This document shows, piece by piece, positions 43,127 to 51,761 of a stretch of DNA of 64,000 bases (position 1 is the stretch's first letter; each line of letters opens with the position of its first letter). The stretch lies in contig NZ_QLLO01000004.1 in assembly GCF_003259525.1 (NCBI RefSeq), positions 62,001 to 126,000 of the forward strand. Direction: 5' to 3'. Under the pieces are notes generated by a model. It did no database searches. It was not told the DNA's origin and saw only the letters and a list, made by a program, of their open reading frames with translations. The stretch comes from Olleya aquimaris (GTDB taxonomy: Bacteria; Bacteroidota; Bacteroidia; Flavobacteriales; Flavobacteriaceae). Position numbers and translations under genes: made by a program.

Positions 43127-46100
43127 TTATTCTAAATCTATTAATTGGTCTTCTTGTAAAACGTTTTCAGTTTTTGAAAACTTATTATGAATCCACATTT
43201 TTAACTGCATGGCTAAGTAAAATAATACTGGGACAACAATTAAGGTTAAAAATGTTGCGACAAATAAGCCATAAATTACTGTCCATGCTAATGGACCCCA
43301 GAAAATTACGTTATCTCCTCCCATGTAAATATTTGCATCAAACTCGCTAAAAAGCGAAAAGAAATTAATATTTAGTCCAATAGCTAACGGAATTAACCCT
43401 AATATAGTTGTAATTGCAGTTAGTAAAACTGGACGTAAACGTGCTTTTCCAGCTTTTATAATTTGTGCGAGTAATTCTTCTTTTGGAAGATACTCTTCGT
43501 CATCTAAATCTAATTCGTTTTTCTTTCTGTCAATTAATAATTGTGCATAATCTAAAAGAACCACTCCGTTATTTACTACGATTCCTGCCAAGGAAATAAT
43601 CCCCATCATGGTCATTAATATTACAAATGAAGCTCCAGTAATTACAATTCCGCCAAACACACCAATTAAGCTTAAAAAGATAGCTAACATAATTATGGTA
43701 GGTTTAGATAATGAATTAAATTGAAAGATTAAGATTAAGAATATTAATCCTAAACCAGTAAAAAAGGCACCCATTAAAAAGGCTTGTTCTTTATTTTGTT
43801 CTTCAATTTGTCCTGTATAATCAAATTTGACACCTTCTGGTAGTTCGCCAAAATTTTTCATTTCGTTTTTAATCTGATTTACTACAGCTCCAGCATCTAC
43901 ATATCCAGGTGCTAATCCAGAATAAACTGTAACCACACGTTTGGTCTGTTTATGTTTAATAGCACTAAACCCTGAGTTGTTTTTTTGTTTTGCAACAGTA
44001 GAAACAGGTATTTCTTTAATTTGTCCAGATGCCATATCCCTAAAGATAATTTTCTGATTAAATAGTGCGCTTTGATTGTAACGTAAATCTTCGTTAAATC
44101 TAACGTAGATATCATAATCATCTCCATCTTCTTTGTAAACACCAGCTTTTGCTCCAAATAACGAGTTACGTAATTGTTGTCCAACCTGTCCTGTACTAAC
44201 CCCTAATTCTCCTGCTTTTTCACGATCAACAATTACTTGCATTGCAGGCTTGTCTTTGTTAACATCTATTTTAAGCTCGTCTATTGCAGCAATGTTTTTA
44301 GAGTTAATGTACTCTCTCATTTCCTCTGCAAGGTTAATTAAAGTGTTATAGTCGTCACCTTCAATTTCTATGTTAATTGGTGCACCAATAGGTGGTCCAT
44401 TTGCATCTTTTTCTACCGAAATTAACACACCTGGATATAAACCTGTTAAGCTTTCTTGTACTTTTTGTCTAAGCGCTTCACTATCTTTTCCTTTTCGGAA
44501 TTTATACTCAGTCATTGACGCAGTAATCTTTCCTTTATGAGGCATTTTATCTGAAGAACCACCATCTGTTTGAGGGTTTCCAGCACCTTCACCAACTTGT
44601 GATACTGCACTTTCTACTAAAAAGTTTTTACCATTTTCTACATATTCAGGATCGTTTAGTATGCTAAATACTTTTTGTTCTATCTCTTTAGTAATCGTGT
44701 TTGTTTTGTCAATATCTGTACCTTGAGGGTATTCGATATAGACAATAATTTGGTTAGGTTTATTATCTGGAAAAAATTCAATTTTAGTACGTTGAGTAGC
44801 AACCGAAGCTCCGAATACACCAAAAGCAATAAATAATAAAATTATAGTTCCAATAGTAATAAGTTGAGGTCTCCATCCTTTTAAAGCAGATGAAAGTGAG
44901 TTTTCATAAAAATTCTCTAGTCTTACCAGTGTTTTATTTTGAAAATTATTTGCTGCTTTTCTTAACACTAATCGGTAGACCCAAAGTAGTATAGCTGTAA
45001 AGACCATAACAGTTCCTAACCCTCTGTAATCTCCACCAAAAAGAGCTATAATTAAACCAATTCCTCCAATTATAGAAGAAATCATAATAATTCTGTTTAA
45101 TGGCATATCCTTATCCTCTGTTGTCATAAACTGAGAGACTAAAACCGAATTAAAAAAGATGGCTACGATTAAAGACGACCCTAAAACAACAGATAAAGTT
45201 ATAGGAAAATAAATCATGAATTGTCCCATTAAACCTGGCCATAATCCTAACGGAATAAAAGCAGCAACAGTGGTTGCAGTAGAAATTATAATAGGAAAAG
45301 CAATTTCGCCAATACCTTTTTTAGCAGCTTCTTTACGCGACATGCCTTCTTCATCCATTAAACGGTACACGTTTTCTACTACTACAATACCATTATCTAC
45401 TAGCATACCAAGACCCATGATTAATCCAAATAATATCATTGTATTCATGGTGTAGCCCAAGGTGTCCAATATCATTAAAGACATAAACATAGACATTGGT
45501 ATAGCAAAACCAACAAATAATGCGTTTTTAAATCCTAAAAAGAACATTAAAACGGTAACCACTAGTATAATACCAAAAATGATGTTGTTAACTAAATCGT
45601 CTACCTGTCCAATAGTTTTTGAAGACTGATCGTTGGTGATGGTAATTTTTAGATTAGTTGGAAAAACTTCTGCTTTTGCTTTTGTTACAATCTGTTCTAC
45701 TTTTTCTGCAGCAGTCACCATATTTTTTCCAGATCGTTTTTTTACGTCTAGCATTACAACAGGGTCTCCTTTTCCTGTTTCAGAATTAAATTCTCTGGCG
45801 TAAGTGGTTTTATCTTTAGGTTTAAATGTTACGGTAGCAATGTCTTTTAAATAGATTGGATTACCATTTTCTGACTTAACTACAAAATTTTCTAAATCTT
45901 CAGGTCGATCAATTTCGCCTAAAATTCTAATGGTACGACGTTGTCCGCTTGTAATAAAGTTACCTGCAGACATGGTTGTATTACCATTGCCAATTGCGCT
46001 AATAATGTCTTGAAAATTAACTTTAGAAGCCATCATTTTAAACACATCTACTGCAACTTCTACTTCTTTATCTTGTGCACCACGAATATCTACTTTTTTG

Positions 46101-46663
46101 ATTTCGTCTAAATCTTCGATTTCTTCTTCAAGATATTCTCCAAATTCTTTTAATCTTTCTACTGGATAATCTCCAGAAATATTAATGTTTAGGATTGGTA
46201 TTTCTTCAGACATACTCAATTCAAAAACATTTGGTTCTACTTTTGCGTTATTAAAAGTTGGCCAATCCTCGCTGGAGGTTTCAGAATCAATTTCGTCTTT
46301 TACTTTTTGCTTAGCAGCTTCTACTGTAATACCTTCATCAAACTCTACAATAACCATAGAGAAGTCTTCTTGAGAAGTTGAGGTAATTTCTACTACATTA
46401 CTAACGTTTTTAAGTTTGTCTTCTATAGGGTCTGTAATTAGTTTTTCGATATCTTCTGCAGTATTCCCAGGGAATAAAGAGCTAACATATATTTTTGTTT
46501 CCTTTATCTCTGGAAAACTCTCTCTTGGCATACTAAAATAGGCAGAGCTACCTAAAAAAAGTATTAAAATAATAGCCACATACATGGTGGTTTTATTATT
46601 AATTGCCCAAGAGGATAAACCAAATTCTTTATCGACTTTTTTGTTGTGTTTTTTCTTAATCAT
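43127..46663 (-). CDS. RND efflux transporter permease
   Basis: 1178 residues, AcrB/MexB-like inner-membrane pump. Seen: PRESFPEI (porter entry), FLGFKNALFVGFAIPMSMFM, the TM4 proton-relay region MGLGMLVDNGIVVVENVYRL with paired Asp/Glu, RKEAAKKGIGEIAFPIIIST and the C-terminal half with VNNGVVLLDYAQ and LRPVLLTAITTILGLIPLA. It is about 130 residues longer than AcrB, partly from an insertion between TM6 and TM7 (about 515-575) with two extra hydrophobic segments. It is the last gene of a TetR-TolC-adaptor-RND operon; its start overlaps the adaptor stop by one base. Confidence 0.93.
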   Translation of the reverse strand: MIKKKHNKKVDKEFGLSSWAINNKTTMYVAIILILFLGSSAYFSMPRESFPEIKETKIYVSSLFPGNTAEDIEKLITDPIEDKLKNVSNVVEITSTSQEDFSMVIVEFDEGITVEAAKQKVKDEIDSETSSEDWPTFNNAKVEPNVFELSMSEEIPILNINISGDYPVERLKEFGEYLEEEIEDLDEIKKVDIRGAQDKEVEVAVDVFKMMASKVNFQDIISAIGNGNTTMSAGNFITSGQRRTIRILGEIDRPEDLENFVVKSENGNPIYLKDIATVTFKPKDKTTYAREFNSETGKGDPVVMLDVKKRSGKNMVTAAEKVEQIVTKAKAEVFPTNLKITITNDQSSKTIGQVDDLVNNIIFGIILVVTVLMFFLGFKNALFVGFAIPMSMFMSLMILDTLGYTMNTMILFGLIMGLGMLVDNGIVVVENVYRLMDEEGMSRKEAAKKGIGEIAFPIIISTATTVAAFIPLGLWPGLMGQFMIYFPITLSVVLGSSLIVAIFFNSVLVSQFMTTEDKDMPLNRIIMISSIIGGIGLIIALFGGDYRGLGTVMVFTAILLWVYRLVLRKAANNFQNKTLVRLENFYENSLSSALKGWRPQLITIGTIILLFIAFGVFGASVATQRTKIEFFPDNKPNQIIVYIEYPQGTDIDKTNTITKEIEQKVFSILNDPEYVENGKNFLVESAVSQVGEGAGNPQTDGGSSDKMPHKGKITASMTEYKFRKGKDSEALRQKVQESLTGLYPGVLISVEKDANGPPIGAPINIEIEGDDYNTLINLAEEMREYINSKNIAAIDELKIDVNKDKPAMQVIVDREKAGELGVSTGQVGQQLRNSLFGAKAGVYKEDGDDYDIYVRFNEDLRYNQSALFNQKIIFRDMASGQIKEIPVSTVAKQKNNSGFSAIKHKQTKRVVTVYSGLAPGYVDAGAVVNQIKNEMKNFGELPEGVKFDYTGQIEEQNKEQAFLMGAFFTGLGLIFLILIFQFNSLSKPTIIMLAIFLSLIGVFGGIVITGASFVILMTMMGIISLAGIVVNNGVVLLDYAQLLIDRKKNELDLDDEEYLPKEELLAQIIKAGKARLRPVLLTAITTILGLIPLAIGLNINFFSLFSEFDANIYMGGDNVIFWGPLAWTVIYGLFVATFLTLIVVPVLFYLAMQLKMWIHNKFSKTENVLQEDQLIDLE

Positions 46664-47838
46664 TAGTCAATTTTTTTATTGGTTATTTTGACTGTCTGTC
46701 CATCTTTAACACTTCTAGCACCTTCTTTAATAATTTCCATATCTGGTTGAAGACCAGAAATAATTTCAATATTATCTCCTTGTGTTTTACCAGTTTCAAT
46801 AATAATTTGCTCTGCAACAGCTTTGTCTTCTTTTTTATCTTTTAGGACGTAAATGTATTGTTCTCCATTTGCGTTTTCAGAAATGACGCTTTGCGGAATT
46901 AAGATAGCTTCCTCATTAGTGTAATCGTTAATTTTTAGCCTAGCTGTTAAGTTTGGTTTAATACTTTTGTCCTTGTTTGGTACAGCTATTTCAATTTTAA
47001 ACGTACGGTTTGCAGGATTAATAAAGTTTCCTGTTTGTCTTACTTTTGCATTTAAGGTTTTTCCTAAAACCGGAAATTCAACAATAACATCTTTACCTTC
47101 TGTAATATCTGTAATATAACGTTCTGGGACATCTGTTTCTATATACATATTGTTTAAGTTAACAATACGCATTAAAGGTGTTTGTCCAGGAGCAACTACA
47201 CTACCTTGTTCTGTAATTACGTCATCAATAACTCCAGAGAAAGGTGCTCTAACATTTGCTTTTGCTAATTGTTGATTAATTTGGTTGATGCTTTTCTGTA
47301 AAGCTTCGTACTGAGATTTTGCTTGTAAATACTGTATCTCGCTACCTATTTTTTGATCCCATAGGCGTTTTTGACGCTCGAAAGTGGTTTTAGCTAAATC
47401 TGCTTGAATTTGTAATTGTGCTTTTTGTTGACTTATACCACCATCATCAATAGTTGCAAGTAATTGTCCTTTAGTTACTTTTTGTCCTTCTTTAACGTAA
47501 ACACGTTGAAGTATTCCGCCCATTTCTGGAGTAATGACTAAGTTTTGTTTGGTTTCTACACCACCTTGAAGCTCTAAATAATGCTGAAAAGGTTCAGCTT
47601 TAGAAGTAATAGTAGTAATTAAAGGCACATTTCTATCCGGATTAATGTCTTCTAGCTTATCATCTAATTGCTTAATTTGATTAGCGATTTCTTGTTGCTT
47701 AGTCACTAATTCTTCCTTTTTAGTTTGAATAATTTGTGCGTCTCCTGTAGCAATTAATTCTTCAATAGATTGCTCTTTGTTTCCAGAACAAGACACAATT
47801 AGTATTGATAGTAAAGCAAGTTTATATATGTTTTTCAT
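46663..47838 (-). CDS. RND efflux periplasmic adaptor (membrane fusion) lipoprotein
   Basis: 391 residues. Lipobox LIVSC (Cys17), a predicted coiled coil (about 35-62, TKKEELVTKQQEIANQIKQL), lipoyl-like domain (VITPEMGGILQRVYVKEGQK, about 99-118), alpha-hairpin (about 130-185), second lipoyl half (RAPFSGVIDDVITEQGSV), beta-barrel and membrane-proximal domain (NLTARLKINDY, NGEQYIYVL). It bridges the inner-membrane RND pump and the outer-membrane TolC-type channel encoded next to it. Operon position is third, 12 bases after the TolC gene. Confidence 0.93.
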   Translation of the reverse strand: MKNIYKLALLSILIVSCSGNKEQSIEELIATGDAQIIQTKKEELVTKQQEIANQIKQLDDKLEDINPDRNVPLITTITSKAEPFQHYLELQGGVETKQNLVITPEMGGILQRVYVKEGQKVTKGQLLATIDDGGISQQKAQLQIQADLAKTTFERQKRLWDQKIGSEIQYLQAKSQYEALQKSINQINQQLAKANVRAPFSGVIDDVITEQGSVVAPGQTPLMRIVNLNNMYIETDVPERYITDITEGKDVIVEFPVLGKTLNAKVRQTGNFINPANRTFKIEIAVPNKDKSIKPNLTARLKINDYTNEEAILIPQSVISENANGEQYIYVLKDKKEDKAVAEQIIIETGKTQGDNIEIISGLQPDMEIIKEGARSVKDGQTVKITNKKID

Positions 47839-47850
47839 TGTTTATATGGA

Positions 47851-49194
47851 TTAAAAGTTGGTGGTATTATTGGTGATGGTTTCAAGTTCTGCTTTAGTGT
47901 TTATAACATTTAGCATAGCTTGTAAAAATTCTTGTTGTGCACTGTAAAGTTGAGTTTGTGCTTGTCTTAAATCAAAACTAGAACCTACACCTTCAAAAAA
48001 TTTAGTTTGATTTTTTTGCTCTATACGTTCAGCTAAGTTTAAATTTAGTTTTTTGTTATCGTATTCTTCAATTGCATATTTGAAATCGCTTTTAGCAGTT
48101 TCTATTTGAAGATTAAGCATTTGCTTTGTGTCTGATAAGTTTTCTTCTGCTATTTCTAAATTAATTTTAGCACGTTGGGTGGAAGCATTTCGCATCCCAG
48201 AACTAAAAATTGGGACACTTAAATTAACACCAACCAATGAAGATCCGTACCATTTGGTATTACTGTCTAAAAATACAAACTGGTTGTCAAAAGCACTATA
48301 ACCACCATTAATAAAAGCACTTAGACTAGGTAATGCTTTGCTTTTTTCAAGTTTAACCATTAACTCTTTGGCTTTTTTATCGTTTTCTGCTATTCTATAA
48401 TCGATAGTAGAAGTTACATCTGTTGTACTATCTACTAAATTTAAGGATATGTTTTTTACAGTTAATGTTTCTAAACTGTCAGTAACAATAATTGTAGAAT
48501 TAAAATCCAAACCTAATGTTACACTTAGCATTTGATAGGCTATTGTTTTAAGACGCTTAACATTGTTTAATTGGCTGTTTACGTTAGACAAAGTAATTTG
48601 AAGTTGCTCTACGCTTTCCAATTCTTCAAAGCCATTTTCGTAAATTTTTGTGACTTCGTCTAAGTTTTTTTGTAAAACAGTTTTGTTGCGTTCTAAAATT
48701 TTAATGTTTTCTTCAATAAGTAAAACATTACCGTAGGCGTTAATAACAGATTTTCTAACCTCAAGATCAGTTTTTTCTTTTGCATTTTTAGAGATTTCTA
48801 AAAATACCTTTGCAGATTGTAAGCCCACTAAATAAGAACCGTCAAATAACAGCTGACTTAAGGTAGCGGTAGCAGTTGCATTTTGTTTGGTGCCAAAAAT
48901 AACCTCTGCAAACTCCCCTTGATTTCCACCAAAAAATTCTGCTGGAATTACAGATACTTGTTGTTTTAAGAAATTTTGATAGTTGATTTCAGCATTAATT
49001 TGAGGTAAACCAGTTGCTGTGGTTTCCCATTTTTGTTGCTTTGCTGCATCAATATTTCTAGATGCATTTTTAGCTTGTCTGTTGTTTTCTAATGCAAAAT
49101 CAATAGCTTCTTGTAAGCTAAACGATTGTGGTTGTTCTTGAGCAATCAAAAATGAACCCAGTAATAAGAAAACGAGTAATGAAAAATGTTTCAT
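47851..49194 (-). CDS. TolC family outer-membrane efflux protein
   Basis: 447 residues. Signal peptide (MKHFSLLVFLLLGSFLIAQ), then two OEP repeats typical of TolC: SFSLQEAIDFALENNRQAKN near the start and matching helices around 180-260 and 350-440 (AERIEQKNQTKFFEGVGSSF, DLRQAQTQLYSAQQEFLQAM). It forms the outer-membrane exit duct of the efflux system in this operon. It starts six bases after the TetR gene stop. Confidence 0.92.
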   Translation of the reverse strand: MKHFSLLVFLLLGSFLIAQEQPQSFSLQEAIDFALENNRQAKNASRNIDAAKQQKWETTATGLPQINAEINYQNFLKQQVSVIPAEFFGGNQGEFAEVIFGTKQNATATATLSQLLFDGSYLVGLQSAKVFLEISKNAKEKTDLEVRKSVINAYGNVLLIEENIKILERNKTVLQKNLDEVTKIYENGFEELESVEQLQITLSNVNSQLNNVKRLKTIAYQMLSVTLGLDFNSTIIVTDSLETLTVKNISLNLVDSTTDVTSTIDYRIAENDKKAKELMVKLEKSKALPSLSAFINGGYSAFDNQFVFLDSNTKWYGSSLVGVNLSVPIFSSGMRNASTQRAKINLEIAEENLSDTKQMLNLQIETAKSDFKYAIEEYDNKKLNLNLAERIEQKNQTKFFEGVGSSFDLRQAQTQLYSAQQEFLQAMLNVINTKAELETITNNTTNF

Positions 49195-49200
49195 TGGTTG

Positions 49201-49806
49201 TTATGATTGGTTTTGTTTTATAAAATTGTTCAGAATTTTCATTCCTTTTTCAGTAACTATTGCACGTAAATGGTACTCTAAATAGCTTTCCATTAAATAT
49301 TCCATGTTGTATAATTCAGGCGGAAAAATAGTACCATCTTTAATTCCGGACATACCATTAAAGTACATTCTAGAGATAAAGTCCACATCAATGTTGGATC
49401 TAAAAAGTTGTGTGTCTACTCCTTTTTGAATACTTTCTTTTACCGATTCATGCATTTTTTCAAACTGTTTAACTTGTAACAGTTCAAAGGTTTTAGGATA
49501 ATATTTTTTAAGCTGATATTGCGGTGATGTTTTCTCGTTTTTTAGATAGTTCATCACAAACATTTTAATATCGTATAATTCTTCAATTGGATTTTTTGAA
49601 GCAGAACAAATGCAATCTATACCATCACAAATATTGTTAAATACGTGTAAAGTAGTTGCTTCTACTAATTTGGTTTTGTTTTCAAAATGTTGATAAATAG
49701 TTTTTTTAGAAATCGCTAATTCGTTAGCAATATCATCCATAGTCACACTTTTAAAACCAAGTGTTAAAAACATTTCTACAGATTTATTTATAATAGTGTC
49801 TCTCAT
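49201..49806 (-). CDS. TetR family transcriptional regulator of the efflux operon
   Basis: 201 residues from the ATG at 49806 (MRDTIINKSVEMFLTLGF). A reading extended by 13 codons would begin inside the operator and upstream of a perfect -7 box nine bases before this ATG, so it is rejected. The N-terminal helix-turn-helix is VTMDDIANELAISKKTIYQH (20-39); the rest is a helical ligand domain of unknown specificity with CDGIDCICSASKNPIEELYD. As first gene of the efflux operon it most likely represses its own transcription through the inverted repeat at 49829-49856. Confidence 0.9.
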   Translation of the reverse strand: MRDTIINKSVEMFLTLGFKSVTMDDIANELAISKKTIYQHFENKTKLVEATTLHVFNNICDGIDCICSASKNPIEELYDIKMFVMNYLKNEKTSPQYQLKKYYPKTFELLQVKQFEKMHESVKESIQKGVDTQLFRSNIDVDFISRMYFNGMSGIKDGTIFPPELYNMEYLMESYLEYHLRAIVTEKGMKILNNFIKQNQS

Positions 49807-49815
49807 AATTAAGTG

Positions 49816-49823
49816 CAAATGTA
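49816..49823 (-). promoter_or_regulatory. -7 promoter box of the TetR-efflux operon
   Basis: Minus strand reads TACATTTG (perfect TAnnTTTG), nine bases before the TetR start codon. Confidence 0.6.
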
Positions 49824-49828
49824 CATCG

Positions 49829-49856
49829 GGAAACTTTAAAAACAATAAAAGTTTCC
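49829..49856. promoter_or_regulatory. Candidate TetR operator
   Basis: Perfect 9-bp inverted arms GGAAACTTT (49829-49837) and AAAGTTTCC (49848-49856) around a 10-bp spacer. It sits directly upstream of the -7 box, over the -33 region, where binding would block the operon promoter. Confidence 0.6.
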
Positions 49857-49921
49857 AAAGTTTTAAAGTTTTTTTAACAATGGACTTTTACATGTGTATA
49901 GTTTGTTAACACTATTTGCTT

Positions 49922-49929
49922 TATTTTTG
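49922..49929 (+). promoter_or_regulatory. -7 promoter box of the polyprenyl synthase gene
   Basis: TATTTTTG (perfect TAnnTTTG), four bases before the ATG at 49934; TTG at 49903-49905 may be the -33 element (16-base spacer). Confidence 0.55.
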
Positions 49930-49933
49930 CATA

Positions 49934-50908
49934 ATGCAAAACATTTCATTTTATCAATCTGTAGTTACAGATTATTTAAAACAGTACTCCTCCACAAAAG
50001 AGCCCAAAAACTTATACGACCCTATACATTATATTTTGGAATTAGGTGGAAAACGTTTACGTCCAGTATTAACATTAATGACTGCTGAGGTTTTTGATGC
50101 AAACTATCAAACCGCTTTAAATGCAGCATTAAGCGTAGAGGTGTTTCATAACTTTTCGTTAGTGCATGACGATATTATGGATGATGCACCTTTAAGACGA
50201 GGACAACAAACTGTACACGAAAAGTGGGATGTTAATACAGGGATTTTGTCTGGAGATGCCATGCTAATTATGGCATATCAATTATTTGAAAATTACCAAC
50301 CACATACATTTCAAGCATTAGCAAAACTATTTAGCAAAACTGCTTTAGAGGTTTGCGAAGGACAGCAATACGATGTGGATTTTGAAACAAGAGACGATGT
50401 GACTATCCCAGAGTATTTAAAAATGATTGAATACAAAACAGCTGTTTTAGTTGGAGCAGCCATGCAAATGGGAGCAATAGTTGCAGGAACCTCTGTTGAA
50501 AATCAAAATAGTATTTATCAATTTGGTAAAAACTTAGGTATAGCTTTTCAATTACAAGATGATTATCTAGATGCGTTTGGTGATCCAAAAACCTTTGGTA
50601 AACAAGTTGGTGGAGATATTATTGAAAACAAAAAGACGTATCTGTACTTAAAGGCATTAGAGTTTTTAAACCAACAAGAAAAACGTCAACTAGAACAATT
50701 ATTTACTGTTAATTTGGAAGATAATTCAGATAAAATTGACACTGTAAAACAGTTTTTTGTTAATTCTGGATCTGCTGAAGCTACGCAACAAGCAATAGAA
50801 GAATATACAAACAAAGCTTTTCAGGTTCTGGAAGCTTTAAGTATTTCTGAAACTAAAAAAGAGATACTTCGTGAGTTTGGAATGGGTTTAATGACCAGAA
50901 AAGTATAA
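49934..50908 (+). CDS. Polyprenyl diphosphate synthase
   Basis: 324-residue trans-isoprenyl diphosphate synthase. First Asp-rich motif LVHDDIMDDAPLRRG, second LQDDYLDAFGD, plus LGGKRLRPVLTL near residue 40. It elongates allylic diphosphates with IPP, probably making the menaquinone side chain precursor or farnesyl/octaprenyl diphosphate; chain length cannot be read reliably. A TTG-started reading six codons longer overlaps the -7 box and is rejected. The ATG lies four bases after a perfect -7 box, so the mRNA is probably leaderless. The next gene overlaps by TAATG. Confidence 0.92.
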   Translation: MQNISFYQSVVTDYLKQYSSTKEPKNLYDPIHYILELGGKRLRPVLTLMTAEVFDANYQTALNAALSVEVFHNFSLVHDDIMDDAPLRRGQQTVHEKWDVNTGILSGDAMLIMAYQLFENYQPHTFQALAKLFSKTALEVCEGQQYDVDFETRDDVTIPEYLKMIEYKTAVLVGAAMQMGAIVAGTSVENQNSIYQFGKNLGIAFQLQDDYLDAFGDPKTFGKQVGGDIIENKKTYLYLKALEFLNQQEKRQLEQLFTVNLEDNSDKIDTVKQFFVNSGSAEATQQAIEEYTNKAFQVLEALSISETKKEILREFGMGLMTRKV

Positions 50909-51258
50909 TGAATCTACCGTCTACATTTGAAGATTTAATTGAAGAAGCCAATACGCTTAATTTGTACCAGAAATTAGTGAGGCAGCTTAATAAAGATTTT
51001 TTGTACGCTAATATCGACTTAGATTTTGACGAAGATATTTTACCTTCAAGTCTAAAGTTTTTACTTCACGAAACCGTTTATAAACTTATTCAAGAAAAAT
51101 TCTCAGAGTACCTAAACCTGCTTTATATTATTGATGTGCCAGAGCATCAAATTAAAGCATTGGATGGGTCAGACACCTTAGAAATGTCTGAAAAAGTTGC
51201 TTTTTTAATTTTAAAACGCGAGTGGCAAAAGGTGTGGTTTAGGCATCAATATTCTTAA
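50908..51258 (+). CDS. Conserved hypothetical protein after polyprenyl synthase
   Basis: 116 residues, acidic, no signal or membrane segment. Start overlaps the stop of the synthase gene (TAATG), so translation is coupled. Contains LNKDFLYANIDLDFDEDILP, LLHETVYKLIQEKFSEYLNL and a C-terminal VWFRHQYS. I know it only as a flavobacterial protein found next to this synthase gene; no function can be given. Confidence 0.8.
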   Translation: MNLPSTFEDLIEEANTLNLYQKLVRQLNKDFLYANIDLDFDEDILPSSLKFLLHETVYKLIQEKFSEYLNLLYIIDVPEHQIKALDGSDTLEMSEKVAFLILKREWQKVWFRHQYS

Positions 51259-51276
51259 TAGGATAAATTTATCTTA
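51259..51276. promoter_or_regulatory. Rrf2 operator, site in the regulator's own promoter
   Basis: Near-perfect palindrome with core GGATAAATTTATC centred at 51267.5, one base off full symmetry. The core AGGATAAATTTATCCT of the nos operon promoter (59580-59595) matches it in 15 of 16 bases. It covers the -33 zone of the Rrf2 promoter, a position suited to autorepression. Confidence 0.65.
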
Positions 51277-51292
51277 TTTAAAGTAAATTACT

Positions 51293-51300
51293 TATCTTTG
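51293..51300 (+). promoter_or_regulatory. -7 promoter box of the Rrf2 gene
   Basis: TATCTTTG (perfect TAnnTTTG), 18 bases before the ATG. Confidence 0.6.
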
Positions 51301-51318
51301 TTTTAAATAGTTAATTAT

Positions 51319-51753
51319 ATGTTTTCAAAAGCTTGCGAATATGGTATTAGAGCCACGATTTTTATTGCAAAAAATTCTGCTGAAGGCAAACGTGTTAGTC
51401 CAAAAGAAATTTCTGAAGAAATAAACTCTCCTCAAGCTTTTACTGCAAAAATATTGCAAGCATTAGTTAAAAACAATCTTATTAAATCAGTTCAAGGAGC
51501 ATATGGTGGTTTTGAGATTGATAAAAATAAAATTTCCAAAATTAAATTAGCACAAATTGTTAATGCTATAGATGGTGATAGTATTTATATTGGTTGTGGA
51601 TTAGGTTTAGATAAATGTGATGAAAACCATCCATGTCCTGTACACGATAAATTTAAAGAGATTCGTGAAGGACTAAGAGCATTACTTGAAAATACTAATT
51701 TAGAAGAGTTGGCCTTAAATATTAAAAAAGGAGTAGCTTTTTTAAAAGTTTAG
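51319..51753 (+). CDS. Rrf2 family transcriptional regulator (NsrR/IscR-like)
   Basis: 144 residues. Winged-helix N terminus MFSKACEYGIRATIFIA, recognition region SPQAFTAKILQALVKNNLI and wing SVQGAYGGFEI. Three cysteines, Cys93, Cys100 and Cys106 (IGCGLGLDKC, NHPCPVHDKF), have spacing C-x6-C-x5-C, close to the C-x5-C-x5-C cluster of IscR and NsrR, so an Fe-S cluster sensing NO, oxygen or iron state is likely. It faces the nos operon tail to tail, and a shared palindrome links its own promoter with the nos promoter. Effector and sign of regulation are not proved. Confidence 0.92.
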   Translation: MFSKACEYGIRATIFIAKNSAEGKRVSPKEISEEINSPQAFTAKILQALVKNNLIKSVQGAYGGFEIDKNKISKIKLAQIVNAIDGDSIYIGCGLGLDKCDENHPCPVHDKFKEIREGLRALLENTNLEELALNIKKGVAFLKV

Positions 51754-51761
51754 ACTAATAC

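Noticed and set aside
49807-49845. Thirteen extra N-terminal codons on the TetR protein
   Set aside because: They cross the -7 box and enter the operator; the shorter start fits the family N terminus.
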